Source: Asparagopsis taxiformis | Taxonomy: Eukaryota > Rhodophyta > Florideophyceae > Bonnemaisoniales > Bonnemaisoniaceae | DNA length: 64,000 bases | Assembly: GCA_030407315.1 (NCBI GenBank) | Contig: JALQPE010001831.1 | Coordinates: 1-64,000, forward strand | Direction of reading: 5' to 3' | Shown: positions 20,771-32,706 of the stretch, piece after piece | Layout: each line of letters starts with the position of its first letter | How positions within the stretch are numbered: the stretch's first letter is position 1 | Position numbers and translations under genes: made by a program | The notes under the pieces: generated by a model | The model's database searches: none | The model's input: the letters and a program-made list of their open reading frames with translations, nothing else | What the model was told of the DNA's origin: nothing

Positions 20771-23700
20771 AACTATGAAAAGTGAGATGCTGAAACTCCC
20801 TTGAATCCTTTTGCTACGTTAAACGTGCAGTAACAAGAATTTTCAGGTTGGCAGGGTGGCGTGCAACTGGTAGTAACAGAAGATTGACTCGGCAAGTGAT
20901 GCTGTGGCAGTCCGTGCTCTGTTGCATGCCAACACATGGTTTACTAGAAGGGGGTTTATATGCTATTGTGCGTGGGTAGCTAAATGCACAATTGCAAATG
21001 CTGTATCATGGGATATCATAGGTAGTGTTTACCCAAGATTAATCAATGTATCAATAAGAGGTATTTGAATTCAAATGCGTGGGTGGTAACTGGCCAACGG
21101 CATATTAACTGTATGGATAACAATGATATTTGGATCACTCTGTTGAATGTAAAGTCTTGTAATTGTCTTTGAGTCATTGGTCGATCCAACTGTACAATTC
21201 ATAGTGGCGAGTTGAATGTTCGAAGGTGAAGTCGGAAGAGTTTAAAGTGGTTTGGAGAGGGAGATCAGTTTTGATCACTGTGAGTGCGTGTAAAGAAAGT
21301 TGTCAAATGATCACCACCATTCAATCACCACTGATTGGGTGTGTGCGGCAGATCTTAGAATAATTGTGTATGAATGGGAGATGTAAGTTTTTTGTGTGCC
21401 GACCCTTGCAGATTGCGATCATGGCAGGGCAGTTGAATTGTAGAGCCGCGTTAAAGGATAGGGGATCTGTCCTAGATTCAGAGATTATAAGGCGGCGGAA
21501 ATGGGCTGAAGATCGGAGAGAAGGAGGGCAAGGGCATAGAACTGAGGTGGTTTGGGTCGAGTTGAGGAAAGACAAACTGTCATCCATGGTAGAACAGTAT
21601 GCTGTCACGCGCTATACATATATGACGTATAACTTGGATGCACCAAAGTTGGGTACATCTCATGGAGGGAACGAATTACACAGGGCATGAGAAATACACT
21701 GAAATTGAGTGGTCAATGAAACTACAAGTGGACATGCGCTAGAATCAGAGTGACAAGGAGAACAGTAGAATAGTTTTACCATGTAAGCAAAAGTGGTCAT
21801 GAATGAAGCGGGCGACTTGAGATATCGGAAAGTACAATCGAGAACATGCTGTTAGACATTTACGCGATCCACGCGTGATAGACGAGAGATGAGAGGCAAC
21901 TATAAATACTATTGGAGAAGGAGATGTTCAGTAAACAGTGCATATCCTGAATTGCATCGTGGACAATAGGAGCATTAGGTTTGAACACGCGGCATTATGG
22001 TGTGCATGCCTGACCTAGCTCTTGCCGCATCCCAGGTGTGAGTGCAGATGCTGAGGGCTGACAGTCAGGTTTGTTATTTTGGATGAACGGAAGAGAAATT
22101 TGAGTATAAATCTGGCGAAAGGAATCTTGACAGTGTCAGGATGCTCATCATGATGCAGCAGAACAATCTATCACATTGCTGGCGATCGGTTCTCTTGAGG
22201 TAGACGGACTTTTTCGTCTCTCAACACTCGATCCTCAATGAAGGCGAGATACCATTACTTCCTTTAACACAGCATATGCATCATACATATACTTATTTAT
22301 GGGCGTTTTGAAAGATTCACGAAAGATCTGCAGCTATATTTTCAACAACTATGGAAGAAAGGGCCTCATAGCACAACTTCTCATACCCATTGAAAATGAG
22401 TTCTTCCAGTTCTGACAGCTAGTCGGATACTAAAGGAAATTGAATAGATTCAAACGAACAGTACGTGCTGTGCCCACCAGCAACAATAAATTGTCCACTT
22501 CTAGCGAAGGGGAGCATAAACAAACAATATACACCCACTATTCAAGGATCAATACGAATATCAGACACAACTATAAAAACTTGAGGATTTTTTCTCCCGC
22601 CACAATTCGGCTGACTTCTTCTTCTACATTCCCGGGGTAAAAACCTTTTAGCAACCCGGTCTTGATAGCTCAGAAGACCAACCGTATTACACTCTTGATT
22701 ACTAGCCCAATACAATGCAGAACGCAATGTTTACATGTCATATCTTTCGGCAAGGCATATTGTACCACTGTCTGATCATATTGTTCGACTCCTCTTCTAC
22801 CCTTTGTACAAGGCGGATCCACCTTTCAGGATAGTTTTTATCTATATAGCCCACACCTTTTCTCAGTAGGTTTCTCACAAGTTGCAGCTCCCGTCCGCTT
22901 CAAGTAGGAACAATGTCCGTTTTTGAAACAACCCTCTGATGTTTCCCCTCCGCATTTTCGGACGTTGCATATGTGGAACACCATAAATCCAAAATGATTC
23001 GCCACTAATGTTACGTGCATCTTAATAACACCGTTCTTCTTATAACTCCTGACAATCTTCGCGTTGTGATAGTACTTCCTCTACGCGCATGTGGTCCTGC
23101 GGCTTTCCCTTTCATCTCCACACACTCCGCTTCGCCAGAAAAACGATCTAGCTGTAGGTTCGAAAGGAGTCCAATTAAAATTTGCCCCTAACAAGCTGGG
23201 AAAAGGTATCGGAACCCGGGGGACCACCGGTCTACCAGCTGGGAAGTGTGGTCGATAGTCTGTTGGTGCATCTGGATCTATTACAATGTCAGACCATATA
23301 TGACCTGCAAGAACACCGCGTTGTGGCGGGTCTGAAATTAATCCATGACTTGATACTCTAGAAACAAGTAAAAGAGTACTGTCAATGAAACGTACGATGT
23401 TATAAGCATGCTTTTTCGAGATGGATGGTGAAGGAATATTGTGGTGGCAATGGACCTCTTTGTCAGTAATTTCTCTTGTTTTTATATTTGTTTACTGTGT
23501 CGAAAAACGCACCAGTTCGTGGTAATGTGTTGAGCAAGAAACTGGTTGGTGTTTGGATACATATGGTTCGCTACATGGGTTAGATCCACCGGGTAGGTCG
23601 ATGTTGAGGAAGGGAGACCAAAATCTTCATCAACTTGAAATCACTTTTGGAGACTCGGAGACCAATGGAAATAAACTTCTGGAGCGATATCTGCTGCAGA

Positions 23701-24118
23701 ATGCTGATGCAAACAAGGAGCTGAACGAGTGTTGAAGGGGATTAAAAATCTTAATTCTTGAAGAGCCTCAACTTCTTGCTGTTAATATGAAATATTGTGT
23801 ATGAAATATTGTGACTCACTGTACCAACAGATCGACACGAAAACTACGTATAGCTCTGACTCAATATTAATCACACTTTGTATACTCTCCAGGAGAATGC
23901 TCTCCCGTTTTGGTTGCAAGCTGTAATAATTACATCGATGTTGGTGGCACAGCTACAGCTATAAATACTGCTCTAGTAGCTACTTACGATAGAAATACAG
24001 TAGATAGACAAGCTCTGCACGCTCTTGTTCTTGCTCATCCGCTCCTATCTCAACACACATTTGTTCGTTCTCATTGCACCGCTCAATAACGCTCTCACAC
24101 TTCCCAGCATTCAAAGTT
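20771..24118. other. Spacer between two divergent gag remnants
   Basis: 3.3 kb with no convincing gene. A TATA-like CTATAAATAC at about 23960, some 160 bp before the gag ATG, may belong to the lost 5' LTR or leader of the plus-strand copia. An open frame at 21364-21690 has no recognisable features and is not called. Confidence 0.4.
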
Positions 24119-24890
24119 ATGGGCTCAGATCTACCCAGTCGCCCTCGGTTTGCTTGGGACTCAAAGACCGTCCCATGGACTGACGGAAAGGGTGATCAAG
24201 AAGAATACGCAGACTCTGTTTCCGCTTGGCGTGCATTCCATGAGAAACTCCCTGATAACCATGGCAGCAAGATTCCTACCGAATTACAGGGCATCATGCT
24301 CCAATCGCAGCTTTTTGGCCGTGCACGGATATTGTCAAGCTCATTGACGAAAAAGTGATCCAATCTGAAGAAGGCGTTGACGCAATTGTCAATGCTCTGC
24401 ACAAACGTGACCAACATAGCAGTTGTTAGTGAAGTCTATCATGACTTCAACAGCTTACTGAACACAAGAAGGGGGACTACAGAGACATTTAAGAACTTCG
24501 AGTCCCGCTTTTTTGGCAAAAGTATCCAAGTTTAACTCGCAATCCTCGCTCTGCAAGCTCCCTGATGCTCTAGTATCATTTATGTTGCTATCAAATTCAA
24601 TGTCGACAGTAATCAACGTATCTCTATACTTGCTGCGTAGTCAGCCCCCCGAGGATTTCAAGCCTACACGAAAGTCTAAAACAGAGACTTCTTGTCGCAG
24701 TTTCTTACGATTCTATCACCTCAGTTCTCAGGCAATGTGATGCTTCCAGTAACACTGATACGCGTTCGATTCATACACACTCTGCTACTGCGACACATAC
24801 GGAGGCACCGTTCTGGAACGAAGATCCGACGTAAGCTAAACCCAGCTCACCTTGCCGACCTCAAATCACGCTGTAAGTGTAATCTATGCT
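24119..24890 (+). pseudogene. Ty1/copia-type gag remnant, left half
   Basis: The gag starts at an ATG and reads PRFAWDSKTVPWTDGKGD, then W-x(2)-FHEKLP, then LQGIMLQSQLFGRAR. A stop at 24358 follows. The rest continues in other frames to RRKLNPAHLADLKSR and the first half of the zinc knuckle (CKCNLC), where element A begins at 24891. The knuckle appears to resume at 62093: AAGACC, TTGGT and TACTCGAGTGAT align with the corresponding part of the gag at 19983-20770. The whole A+B block therefore sits inside this gag. Confidence 0.65.
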
Positions 24891-24904
24891 CACTACGGTG
24901 TTGA
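24891..24904 (+). repeat. Left terminal inverted repeat of element A
   Basis: CACTACGGTGTTGA; the same sequence inverted is at 51317-51330 and 62079-62092. Confidence 0.85.
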
Positions 24905-25775
24905 AAAGGGGGCCTCAGACAGTACTGCGAGACAGTGATTTTTACTGTCTGAGACAGTAAAATTCACTATGCGGCAAATGAAAATTAATGCCACACTTGG
25001 AGACAGTGATTTGCACTGTCTGGCAGACAGTACGGAACACTGTCTGCAGACAGTAAAAAACACTGTCTCACAGTACTGTCTGAGGCAGTGAATGGAGACA
25101 GTAAAAATTAATGATTTATTCAATAGTTGGATATGATGTAATTTACTGTACTGGGCAGTGTTGGCGGATAGTGTTTTGTATTGGCCAAGGCAACATGGCC
25201 GGATAGTGAAATACGCTGCCTGGGACAATAGATGGAACCAACACGGTGCACTGTCCTGGGCAGTACCTGGAGACAGTGATTTTCACTGTCCTGGGCAGTA
25301 CCTGGAGACAGTGATTTTCACTGTCCTGGGCAGTACCTGGAGACAGTGATTTTCACTGTCCTGGGCAGTACCTGGAGACAGTGATTTTCACTGTCCTGGG
25401 CAGTACCTGTAGACAGTACTTTGTGCTGCCCTGGGCAGTACCTGTAGACAGTACTTTGTGCTGCCCTGGGCAGCACCTGTAGACAGTACTTTGTGCTGCC
25501 CTGGGCAGCACCTGTAGACAGTACTTTGTGCTGCCCTGGGCAGCACCTGTAGACAGTATTTCGTGCTGCCCTGGGCAGCACCTGTAGACAGTATTTGTGC
25601 TGCCCTGGGCAGCACCTGTAGACAGTATTTCGTGCTGCCCTGGGCAGCACCTGGAGACAGTATTTCGTGCTGCCCTGGGCAGCACCTGGAGACAGTATTT
25701 CGTGCTGCCCTGGGCAGCACCTGGAGACAGTATTTCGTGCTGCCCTGGGCAGCACCTGGAGACAGTAAAAGTAGT
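24905..25775 (+). repeat. Left subterminal repeat array of element A
   Basis: The outer part (to about 25110) has scattered GACAGT/ACTGTC pairs. From about 25245 there is a 35-bp tandem array of roughly 15 units. The outer units have the form GACAGTGATTTTCACTGTC. The inner units switch to GGCAGCAC ... GTGCTGCC, so the ability to pair is kept while the sequence changes. Such arrays are where En/Spm-type helper proteins bind. Because 35 is not a multiple of three, the array creates spurious ORFs in all frames. Confidence 0.88.
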
Positions 25776-27568
25776 GTCCTGATATAGTAAAATTCGGTGT
25801 CTGGGAGTGGTGGATGAGATGGAGCGTCACGCTGTCGTGGGCATCTTTCTGGGGTAGAGGAAGGCAGTTCTAGCGCTATGAGGATGGGGCATGGACGGTA
25901 TTCATATGGGAATGGACAGAATAGTACGGCTAGGAATTTTTATTTCGTAGTGACTATGAGCTAGCGAGAGGTATACGCGGTAGGATAGGTAGCAATCTAA
26001 GAGGGTGCGATATGGGAAGCTTCACTCTGGATTTGTTTATTTGCGCAGGCTACATTGAGAATAAACAATCCCTATGTTAAAAATGCTACTACAACTAACA
26101 CTATTCCGACGAGTAAAACTAAAACTACTAGAAAAGTCTAGAAATCTATCAACTGATTGAGCTGCATGAATAAGCTAGGAAATGAAGAGAAGAAGAAAAA
26201 ATGATGTAGAGAAAGGAAACAAGTTAGTGACGTTGAATTGGAGAGGGAAATTGATGGTGATTAGGAGACTAACGTACCTTAACAAATACCATTGCATCCC
26301 AAATTGAGATATGTACTCACAGGCAGAAAAGAAAATTAGTGGAGAAGTGGTAAGAGAGAAAGATAAATGAAAGTAGAATTGGAACACTCACCGACTGGAA
26401 ACCTGAGAAAGAGAAAACGAATAGAAAACTGGGTTAGTGGCGTGAGTTGTGGAAACGTACCATCATGGTTCATATCCGTCGGAGACAAAGCAACAACTTT
26501 GGCCTTGGGAGCCGTATTGATGATCTAAAACTTACGCTTTGGAAGCAGTTTAGATGATCTATACGGCTTCCACGGCCAGGGTTGTTGCTTTGCTTCCGAC
26601 GGATATGAAGATGGAAACAGGGATCTCCAGAATCTGTTGTTTAAGTAGCACTCTGCGGGCGGAAATGACGTGTACTCTAACAATAGAGGGATGAATTTGA
26701 AACGGAGCGGTGCGATGGGAGGCCCAGAAAAACGATACCTAGGGTGCGAATTACGCTTTGAAGCACATGACCTGGCAGAACAGGCGCAAAATTATTGTAT
26801 CTTCTACCGCCTTCTCTAGTCTATAATGACGTCATCACTACAGAAATATAGGAAAAACACTAGCATATCGGGCCTACTGGAAAGGGGGAGGCGAGGAGTA
26901 GGAAAAATGGCGCACTTTCCTGGACGAGGAGTCCGCGCTTCCAGTGATGATTTGGACGGTATATATCGATGACGTCATTGCATGCTCTGAGCACACTTGG
27001 CAGGCAGTCAAAGCGGGCCACGTGGATGTGGGCGGCTAGGAAACAGCAGTGTGGGAGAAATTTTATAATTTTCATGTTGCAAGCGAGCAGTGAATCTGCA
27101 TTGCAATATATAAATTTATGCTAATTTAAGATATCACACCGAGTACGATTCAACGAGAGATTGTGCTTTCAACTTGTAAATAGGGCCGAAAATGGTAGAG
27201 TATACGAGTAGGAAGTACGTGTATGAGAAAATCAGATTCAGTATTAGTGCCTAGAGCATCACTGCGAAATAAACGGCCGTTTTCCGGAAATGGATACATC
27301 TTGGCTGGGTTTGTGGTTAGGGGATGCGATACAAGATAGCAAAACGATGTTGAGTCCGGATGAAATAGCAATCAATGTGCATAAAGCAATGAGCATAGGG
27401 CAAAGCATTGTGGTGAACCAGTTCATTGGATCGAATGAAAGCCTGGAAAGGTTTCGTAACGGTTAAAAGTAGTAGTACTGTATTGAGATAGTAGTCATGT
27501 CATAGAAGTTTAGAGTTGTATTCTATGCAACAAAACTGAGCGAAGAAGAAAAGAACAAAAACATCAAG
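25776..27568. other. Non-coding leader of element A
   Basis: The space between subterminal array and transposase. Apart from the hairpin at 26470-26608 I see no gene. It is almost identical in element B (59485-61282), so it belongs to the element and may hold the transposase promoter and 5' leader. Confidence 0.55.
26470..26608. repeat. 139-bp imperfect hairpin
   Basis: TCATATCCGTCGGAGACAAA at the left pairs with TTTGCTTCCGACGGATATGA at the right. The arms extend about 48 bases with few mismatches (GCAACAAC, GGCC and CCGTAT blocks also pair). The central segment has a second, imperfect pairing (GATCTAAAAC/GTTTAGAT). The same 139-bp hairpin is present in element B at 60444-60582. Confidence 0.8.
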
Positions 27569-30500
27569 ATGGCTCCGAGACGGACTCCTATTCGAAAGAA
27601 AACCACAAGTCGTAGGACAAAGGCGAGATTCGATTCACTCAATGTGGCCAGTCCCAGTAAACAGCTTCCTGGGAAACTGCAGGGAGAAATCCGCAGCAGT
27701 GATGCAGCCTGCATGAACAAAGAAATCCCGAGAGGTAATGAGCTACGACGTGAGTGTACCACAGATGACCTATTGGAGTCCCCAATCCCTATGGGTGACA
27801 CAATAGAAGGTTGTATTGATGTGTACAGCAACAACGATGAAGCTGGAAGTGACATCTACGTAGCATCGAGCACGCTAATGGAATCGGAAGAAGCAACCGG
27901 ACGAGGTTCTGATTCCATTTCAACTGGAGGCCCGATAGACCGAAATGCTGGGGATGAAGCATGTGGTGATTTCAAGGCATTACTACAATGGCCTGCGATG
28001 TATGGGGCTCTTCAGCTGAGTGGAACTCAAAGAATGACAAGAGCCCACTATGAAGGTACCCTGTTCGGAATGAATTTCCGCAGAGATCCAAGTGAGCACG
28101 TCCCGTCGGACTCTGTGATGCGACAGAAGATACTACCATTCTTGAGGAAACACTGCTATGCAAAGAGCTGTGACATCGAGTTTCCGATAGACCTTCGAAA
28201 GAGCGGAGCAAGAGCTGCACAGCATCGAGGTGCAGTAGGAACCCGTGGAACAACAGATGACAGAGACAATTGTGGAGGAATGGCGAAAGTTCGTATTGTA
28301 CTCCCAAGCACATGGGCTCTGAAAGATGTCCAGACTCGACCAATCTTTAAAGCATTCCGCAGTGATGCGAACAATCGAAGCTCGGAAGGAGAAAAATCAA
28401 CCGCAGAGTGCAGCATTGAAGATTCGTTCATTGCAAAGTGCAGGAGGGGTGTTTTGAGCGACCCATTCGTTCGCACAGCAGTTGTTCCCATTGACAGCGA
28501 TGGGAAAAAGGGTTTGAAGCACATTTATGTACCTGATGGAACAGCAATTCGAATCCGATGTCATCCAGGAGCTCGTCAGGTTGCCGTCATCGAAAGAGCA
28601 AAAGGGTTCAGGAAGAATGACAGAGATGGTGGGAAACCGAAGAGGAGAAGAGTGGCGGTTACGTCGTTGTGGGAACTTCATGCTAGGACCATAGTTACCT
28701 ATGAGGCTCGACACGACGGTGAGCATGATGTGCATGTCGAAAAATATCTGCAGCCGCGAATGTCACATCTATTGGAATGGGAGAGGCAGCATGCTCTGCG
28801 AGCGATATCGCAATGTGTAATCGGAGCAGGAGCCAAGGGAAAAGGAACACGAGCTGGGGACGTGATAACCGTTCTATTACCAATTGGAATGGAAGAGGGT
28901 GATATTGTTCCACACGTCGTATTGGTGAACAGGTATTTGAAAGAGCAGGTCGGAGAAGCATCCACCATGTTACTTTGCTTTTCACCGGGCGCGAGCTTTG
29001 CTGAAGCCAGAAACCCGCCCGATAGACTAGGAAGCCCCAACTATGAAGAAATTCGTGTTTCAGGGGTGTTCTCGGATGGTTTCGGAGACCACAGGTCGCA
29101 ATGGCACCCAGCGTCTCCGCGAGAAGATGCACCATGTTGGGGAAAGCTGGAGGATGGTCGAAACTACTTTGTTTACCGATTTCTCCTTTACACGGATGAC
29201 TTTGAACCATTCACAAGCAGGAAGGGAAGTTTTGGTGGATGCTATATGTTACCTCTCAATCTACCGCCTCGGAAAAGGGGAAGCTACCAAGCGGTTCGAG
29301 TGATTGGTTTGCCACCTCCGGGAGTGTCCACAAATTGTGTATTGCGATATATCGTTCAAGATATAGTGCGAGGAAGCACAGAGGGTTTCCCAACGAAAAA
29401 TGCAGAGGGAGAAGATATTGTGGTATTTCTAGACCCAGTGGGGAGCATTGGAGACTATCCTGCAGTTTCACATACCCTGGATGTTCTTGGACACACATCA
29501 AACTCTCCGTGCCACATCTGCAGTTTCCGCAAATATGACCTGAGCAGTACTGGTGGCACGAAGAATGCATACACTTCGGTAGTGAACGGGCAAACATCGA
29601 CGCATGCCAGGAGCAAGTATCGGAATGCATCGACACGTAAGGATGCCACAGAAACCCAGCTTCGCACTCTCGGACTGGCTGCAGAAGAAGGGGAAGATTT
29701 ACCATTTCATGTCCTGAGCACTTCCTTGGAAGCAGTGCAGGAAGAAGTACCGAAGACGGAAAACGGAGTTTCAGTTGTCCCAGCAATTTTTGACCCGTAC
29801 CGTTCCGCAGTGATAGCACCTGACCATCTATTGTCTGGACTGGCACAAGATGTACTGAACGCTTGTATTTCAGCTGCCAGCCCACGAATTCGAGAGGTAG
29901 CTGAATTGCAAATTCTGGGCGCTCTGAAGAAGTTCAGGATGGGAAGGCAGAACCGTTTATTTGGAACCAACAATCTGCTTTCCATGAACATGAGTGACAT
30001 ATTCAGTGTGCTTCTGATAGCACCTATGGCATTCGAAAACGCAGCTCGAATGATGGATGGGAAAGGGGAAGGTCATCGTGAAAAATTTGATGGGGCCGTC
30101 AAACTAGTAGTGATGTTTCAGAAGCTGGTTTCGTGTATTAGTTTCATGCCCGTATGGTGGAAAGACGGTCCCCATGAAGTAGAGACGGCTGACGGAGAAG
30201 GTGGCAGGAATGAATACATTCTGGGAAGAACTGTAGACTACGTGGAGACGTTGAATGAGTATTGTCGGAAAGTGAAGGGAGCAGGAGCACATTTGGACAA
30301 GCCTAATGTTCATCGTCTTGTCGAGTTTTGTGTTCATACGCTTCCTGCCTACGGCTCTGTGAAGCACGTGCAGGAGCTTATATTCGAACGGATGCATCAG
30401 CCGCTGAAGAAAGGTGTGAGAATGTCCAATCACCAAAGCGAACAGCTTTCAGCGCTGGAATTAGTTCTTGCGGATGACTGGCAGACGAGAGTGGCCATTG

Positions 30501-31372
30501 TTTTGCGCGAAATCGGCATGGAGCCACAACATTGGTCCTCGTCCGAATGCTCTCAAATGGTCAACGTTCTTTCACAGGAGCTAGGGAGAGAAATAGATGT
30601 GGAAGACGAGGTAGTGAAAAACTGCTTCCAGGAACCGGTTCTCCAGCTTCTCTCCCAGCGTCGAGGAAAGATATTGTCGGCGGATGGTGAAATTGTGACG
30701 TGGAGAGGGCATGGAGGTATATCTATTGACGAGGTCAAGGAGTACATGAATGGAAAATGTGATATGGCAGAGGGTGCTGTAGGTGTTTTCAAACGGTTCT
30801 TTACCGAAAGGTACGGAAGCGGAACAAGCGGGTGTGGAAAGTATGCCGAATGGGTGAGAAGAGTTTCTAGAAGCACTACGACAGAGTGGGGAAGGAAAAC
30901 AGTGCAGAGGTCTGGCTCTCTAGAATCAGGAGCTATCATCCATGCTGTTTGCCCTGAACAGATGAAATGTGAGGATGGTGCAACTTCACAAGCGATTCTG
31001 TACCCGGCGTCTCGTCTCACATCAGAGATAATGCGGGGAAGAATTAATTATGAACCGCGGTTTTTTATTGTTCTAGCGTTCTTTATCCTGAGGAACGAGA
31101 GTGCGAGAGATGAGCAAGGTACAGCTTATGGAGTTTGCCTGGGTTTGCAAAAAACTGATGAAGGAGTGTTCAAGGTCGAAGAGAGGCGACGAACAGTAAT
31201 TGTGGAGATGAGTGAGGGAGTCACTGAGGTGTTTGGTATGCACTATTGCAATGGGAGTGTATGCGAATATGATGAGAACATGAGGGAGGTAAGGCACGGA
31301 CCCGGACTGCTGGAGGGTGGAGAGATATATGCACTATGTAGGCGAGACGGATTTCCACCGAGGGCTGCATGA
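27569..31372 (+). CDS. DDE transposase of element A (CACTA / KDZ-like)
   Basis: 1267 aa starting at an ATG in good context (ATCAAGATGGCT). The first 150 residues are low-complexity and basic at the start. The core has LYTDDFEPF (D543, D544), then a stretch resembling the post-Asp strand of CACTA/Plavaka enzymes (YMLPLNLP, VRVIGLPPPGV), then VVFLDPVGSIGDYPA (D622), a Zn-type CHIC (C648, C651), APDHLLSGLAQDVL, and FERMHQPLKKG carrying the likely catalytic Glu (E940). Family assignment rests on this order and on the CACTA termini. It presumably mobilises A and B. It lies 2.7 kb inside the left end. The copy in B (55681-59484) differs at only about six residues, so both may be active. The exact subfamily is unsure. 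Confidence 0.82.
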   Translation: MAPRRTPIRKKTTSRRTKARFDSLNVASPSKQLPGKLQGEIRSSDAACMNKEIPRGNELRRECTTDDLLESPIPMGDTIEGCIDVYSNNDEAGSDIYVASSTLMESEEATGRGSDSISTGGPIDRNAGDEACGDFKALLQWPAMYGALQLSGTQRMTRAHYEGTLFGMNFRRDPSEHVPSDSVMRQKILPFLRKHCYAKSCDIEFPIDLRKSGARAAQHRGAVGTRGTTDDRDNCGGMAKVRIVLPSTWALKDVQTRPIFKAFRSDANNRSSEGEKSTAECSIEDSFIAKCRRGVLSDPFVRTAVVPIDSDGKKGLKHIYVPDGTAIRIRCHPGARQVAVIERAKGFRKNDRDGGKPKRRRVAVTSLWELHARTIVTYEARHDGEHDVHVEKYLQPRMSHLLEWERQHALRAISQCVIGAGAKGKGTRAGDVITVLLPIGMEEGDIVPHVVLVNRYLKEQVGEASTMLLCFSPGASFAEARNPPDRLGSPNYEEIRVSGVFSDGFGDHRSQWHPASPREDAPCWGKLEDGRNYFVYRFLLYTDDFEPFTSRKGSFGGCYMLPLNLPPRKRGSYQAVRVIGLPPPGVSTNCVLRYIVQDIVRGSTEGFPTKNAEGEDIVVFLDPVGSIGDYPAVSHTLDVLGHTSNSPCHICSFRKYDLSSTGGTKNAYTSVVNGQTSTHARSKYRNASTRKDATETQLRTLGLAAEEGEDLPFHVLSTSLEAVQEEVPKTENGVSVVPAIFDPYRSAVIAPDHLLSGLAQDVLNACISAASPRIREVAELQILGALKKFRMGRQNRLFGTNNLLSMNMSDIFSVLLIAPMAFENAARMMDGKGEGHREKFDGAVKLVVMFQKLVSCISFMPVWWKDGPHEVETADGEGGRNEYILGRTVDYVETLNEYCRKVKGAGAHLDKPNVHRLVEFCVHTLPAYGSVKHVQELIFERMHQPLKKGVRMSNHQSEQLSALELVLADDWQTRVAIVLREIGMEPQHWSSSECSQMVNVLSQELGREIDVEDEVVKNCFQEPVLQLLSQRRGKILSADGEIVTWRGHGGISIDEVKEYMNGKCDMAEGAVGVFKRFFTERYGSGTSGCGKYAEWVRRVSRSTTTEWGRKTVQRSGSLESGAIIHAVCPEQMKCEDGATSQAILYPASRLTSEIMRGRINYEPRFFIVLAFFILRNESARDEQGTAYGVCLGLQKTDEGVFKVEERRRTVIVEMSEGVTEVFGMHYCNGSVCEYDENMREVRHGPGLLEGGEIYALCRRDGFPPRAA

Positions 31373-31492
31373 TTTTTAGGGAAGAATAAAATGAATAACC
31401 AGATGCATCACATATGAATTGTACACTCTAGGGCGGTGGTGGATTGGTGCAAAGTAGTGGGGAGAGGATCTGAGAGGATGGAGGGAGGTATG

Positions 31493-32041
31493 CTTACAGC
31501 AAAGTCATCGTTACGATGACTTTGCTGTAAGAAAACGTTTCCATTACAGTGGCCAAGAATGTTTTACCGGGTAAAAAAATCGTGGCAGCTGTAATGATTT
31601 GCTTTCTTACAGCAAAGTCATCGTAACGATGACTTTGCTGTAAGGAACCGTTTCCTTGCAGTGGCCGAAGAATTTTTTACCGGGTAAAAAATCAGCAAGA
31701 AATTTTACCGGGTAAAAAAATTGTGGCCGCTGTAATGATTTGCTTTCTTACAGCAAAGTCATCGTTACGATGACTTTGCTGTAAGAAAACGTTTCATTAC
31801 AGCGGCCACAATTTTTTACCCGGTAAAGAAATCATGGCTACTGTAATGTTTTCTTTTCTTACAGCAAAGTCATCGTAACGATGACTTTGCTGTAAGAAAA
31901 CGTTTCATTACAGCGGCCACAATTTTTTACCCGGTAAAGAAATCATGGCTGCTGTAATGTTTTCTTTTCTTACAGCAAAGTCATCGTAACGATGACTTTG
32001 CTGTAAGAAAACGTTTCATTACAGCAAATTCATCGATAGTT
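31493..32041. repeat. 39-bp palindrome array 1 (five copies plus a partial)
   Basis: P1 palindromes lie at 31493-31531, 31606-31644, 31747-31785, 31858-31896 and 31969-32007, with a partial copy after. Each has 19-base arms beginning CTTACAGCAAAGTCATCGT and one unpaired central base that is T in some copies and A in others. Between them are 15-bp P2 palindromes TTTTACC(G/C)GGTAAAA (again with an alternating central base) and GGCCGCTGTAATG segments that pair with CATTACAGCGGCC. Confidence 0.9.
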
Positions 32042-32706
32042 AAGGTTAAGTAACCAACTTTAGGATGTCCAGAGGACCTGCTCGTTGTAAGGAATAAGGA
32101 ATATTGATCAACTGACGAAGAGGAAGCATTTTGAATCGACTAGGGTAGGAACGCAATGAGATTTGGTATGCAAGAAAACTGAATCGCAGTAGTGAATAGG
32201 TAGTTGAAATGAATTCATATTGATGTTCTTTGGTGTATTGTCCATTGGAGCACATTGAAAACCATTTATATGATCACCGTTTAAATAGTCTATGAATCCT
32301 TTGCAGCCGAGTACGCCAATAGGAAGAAATTCAAGCAGTGGCCTGCACGGGAACCGTTCATTTGTGAGTAGCAAAAGTTAGTGTAGAAATGAATTTTTCA
32401 GACTTGTAGGAGAGGTGGATCGTAGTAAATGTATAAAACTCACGTAGAATCGATTGATAGGAATCAATGGTACGGAAGAAGAAGCGAGGTGGAGAGTGTG
32501 GATGAAATAGGTTGTTGGAATATGAATGATAATTGACGTGGTGAGGTAAACGGGTTCGATTGCATTATATGCGCTAGAGGTACATACTATTAGGTGTAGA
32601 TTGATGGAAAGGGCTAAACGCTTTGTGGAGGTATCAGGATCAGGTAGAGTCAGAGGTGCTGAGCGGGTGCAGCGTAAGGTTCATCAGGACTGAACGTAGG
32701 TAGGGA
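32042..32706. other. Spacer upstream of ParB-dioxygenase gene 1
   Basis: AT-rich, no gene recognised. It is conserved in B (54346-55020) and presumably holds the promoter for 32707. Confidence 0.45.

Noticed and set aside
21364..21690. 108-aa ORF on the plus strand
   Set aside because: No recognisable motif or neighbour support; its length is expected by chance in a 3-kb spacer.
23950..24118. 5' LTR of the copia element
   Set aside because: A TATA-like motif alone; no matching repeat, primer-binding site or TG...CA borders could be found.
25318..25830. Several overlapping ORFs of up to 170 aa with repeating CCPGQH-like peptides
   Set aside because: They are translations of the 35-bp subterminal array, open in all frames because 35 is not divisible by three; the same applies at 61222-61700.
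27972..31297. Long antisense ORFs opposite the transposase
   Set aside because: They lie wholly on the complement of a well-supported gene, lack motifs, and are mirrored in element B only because the DNA is duplicated.
31493..32007. CRISPR-like look of regularly spaced palindromes
   Set aside because: The repeats are palindromes with similar, repetitive spacers in a eukaryotic transposon; no cas genes.
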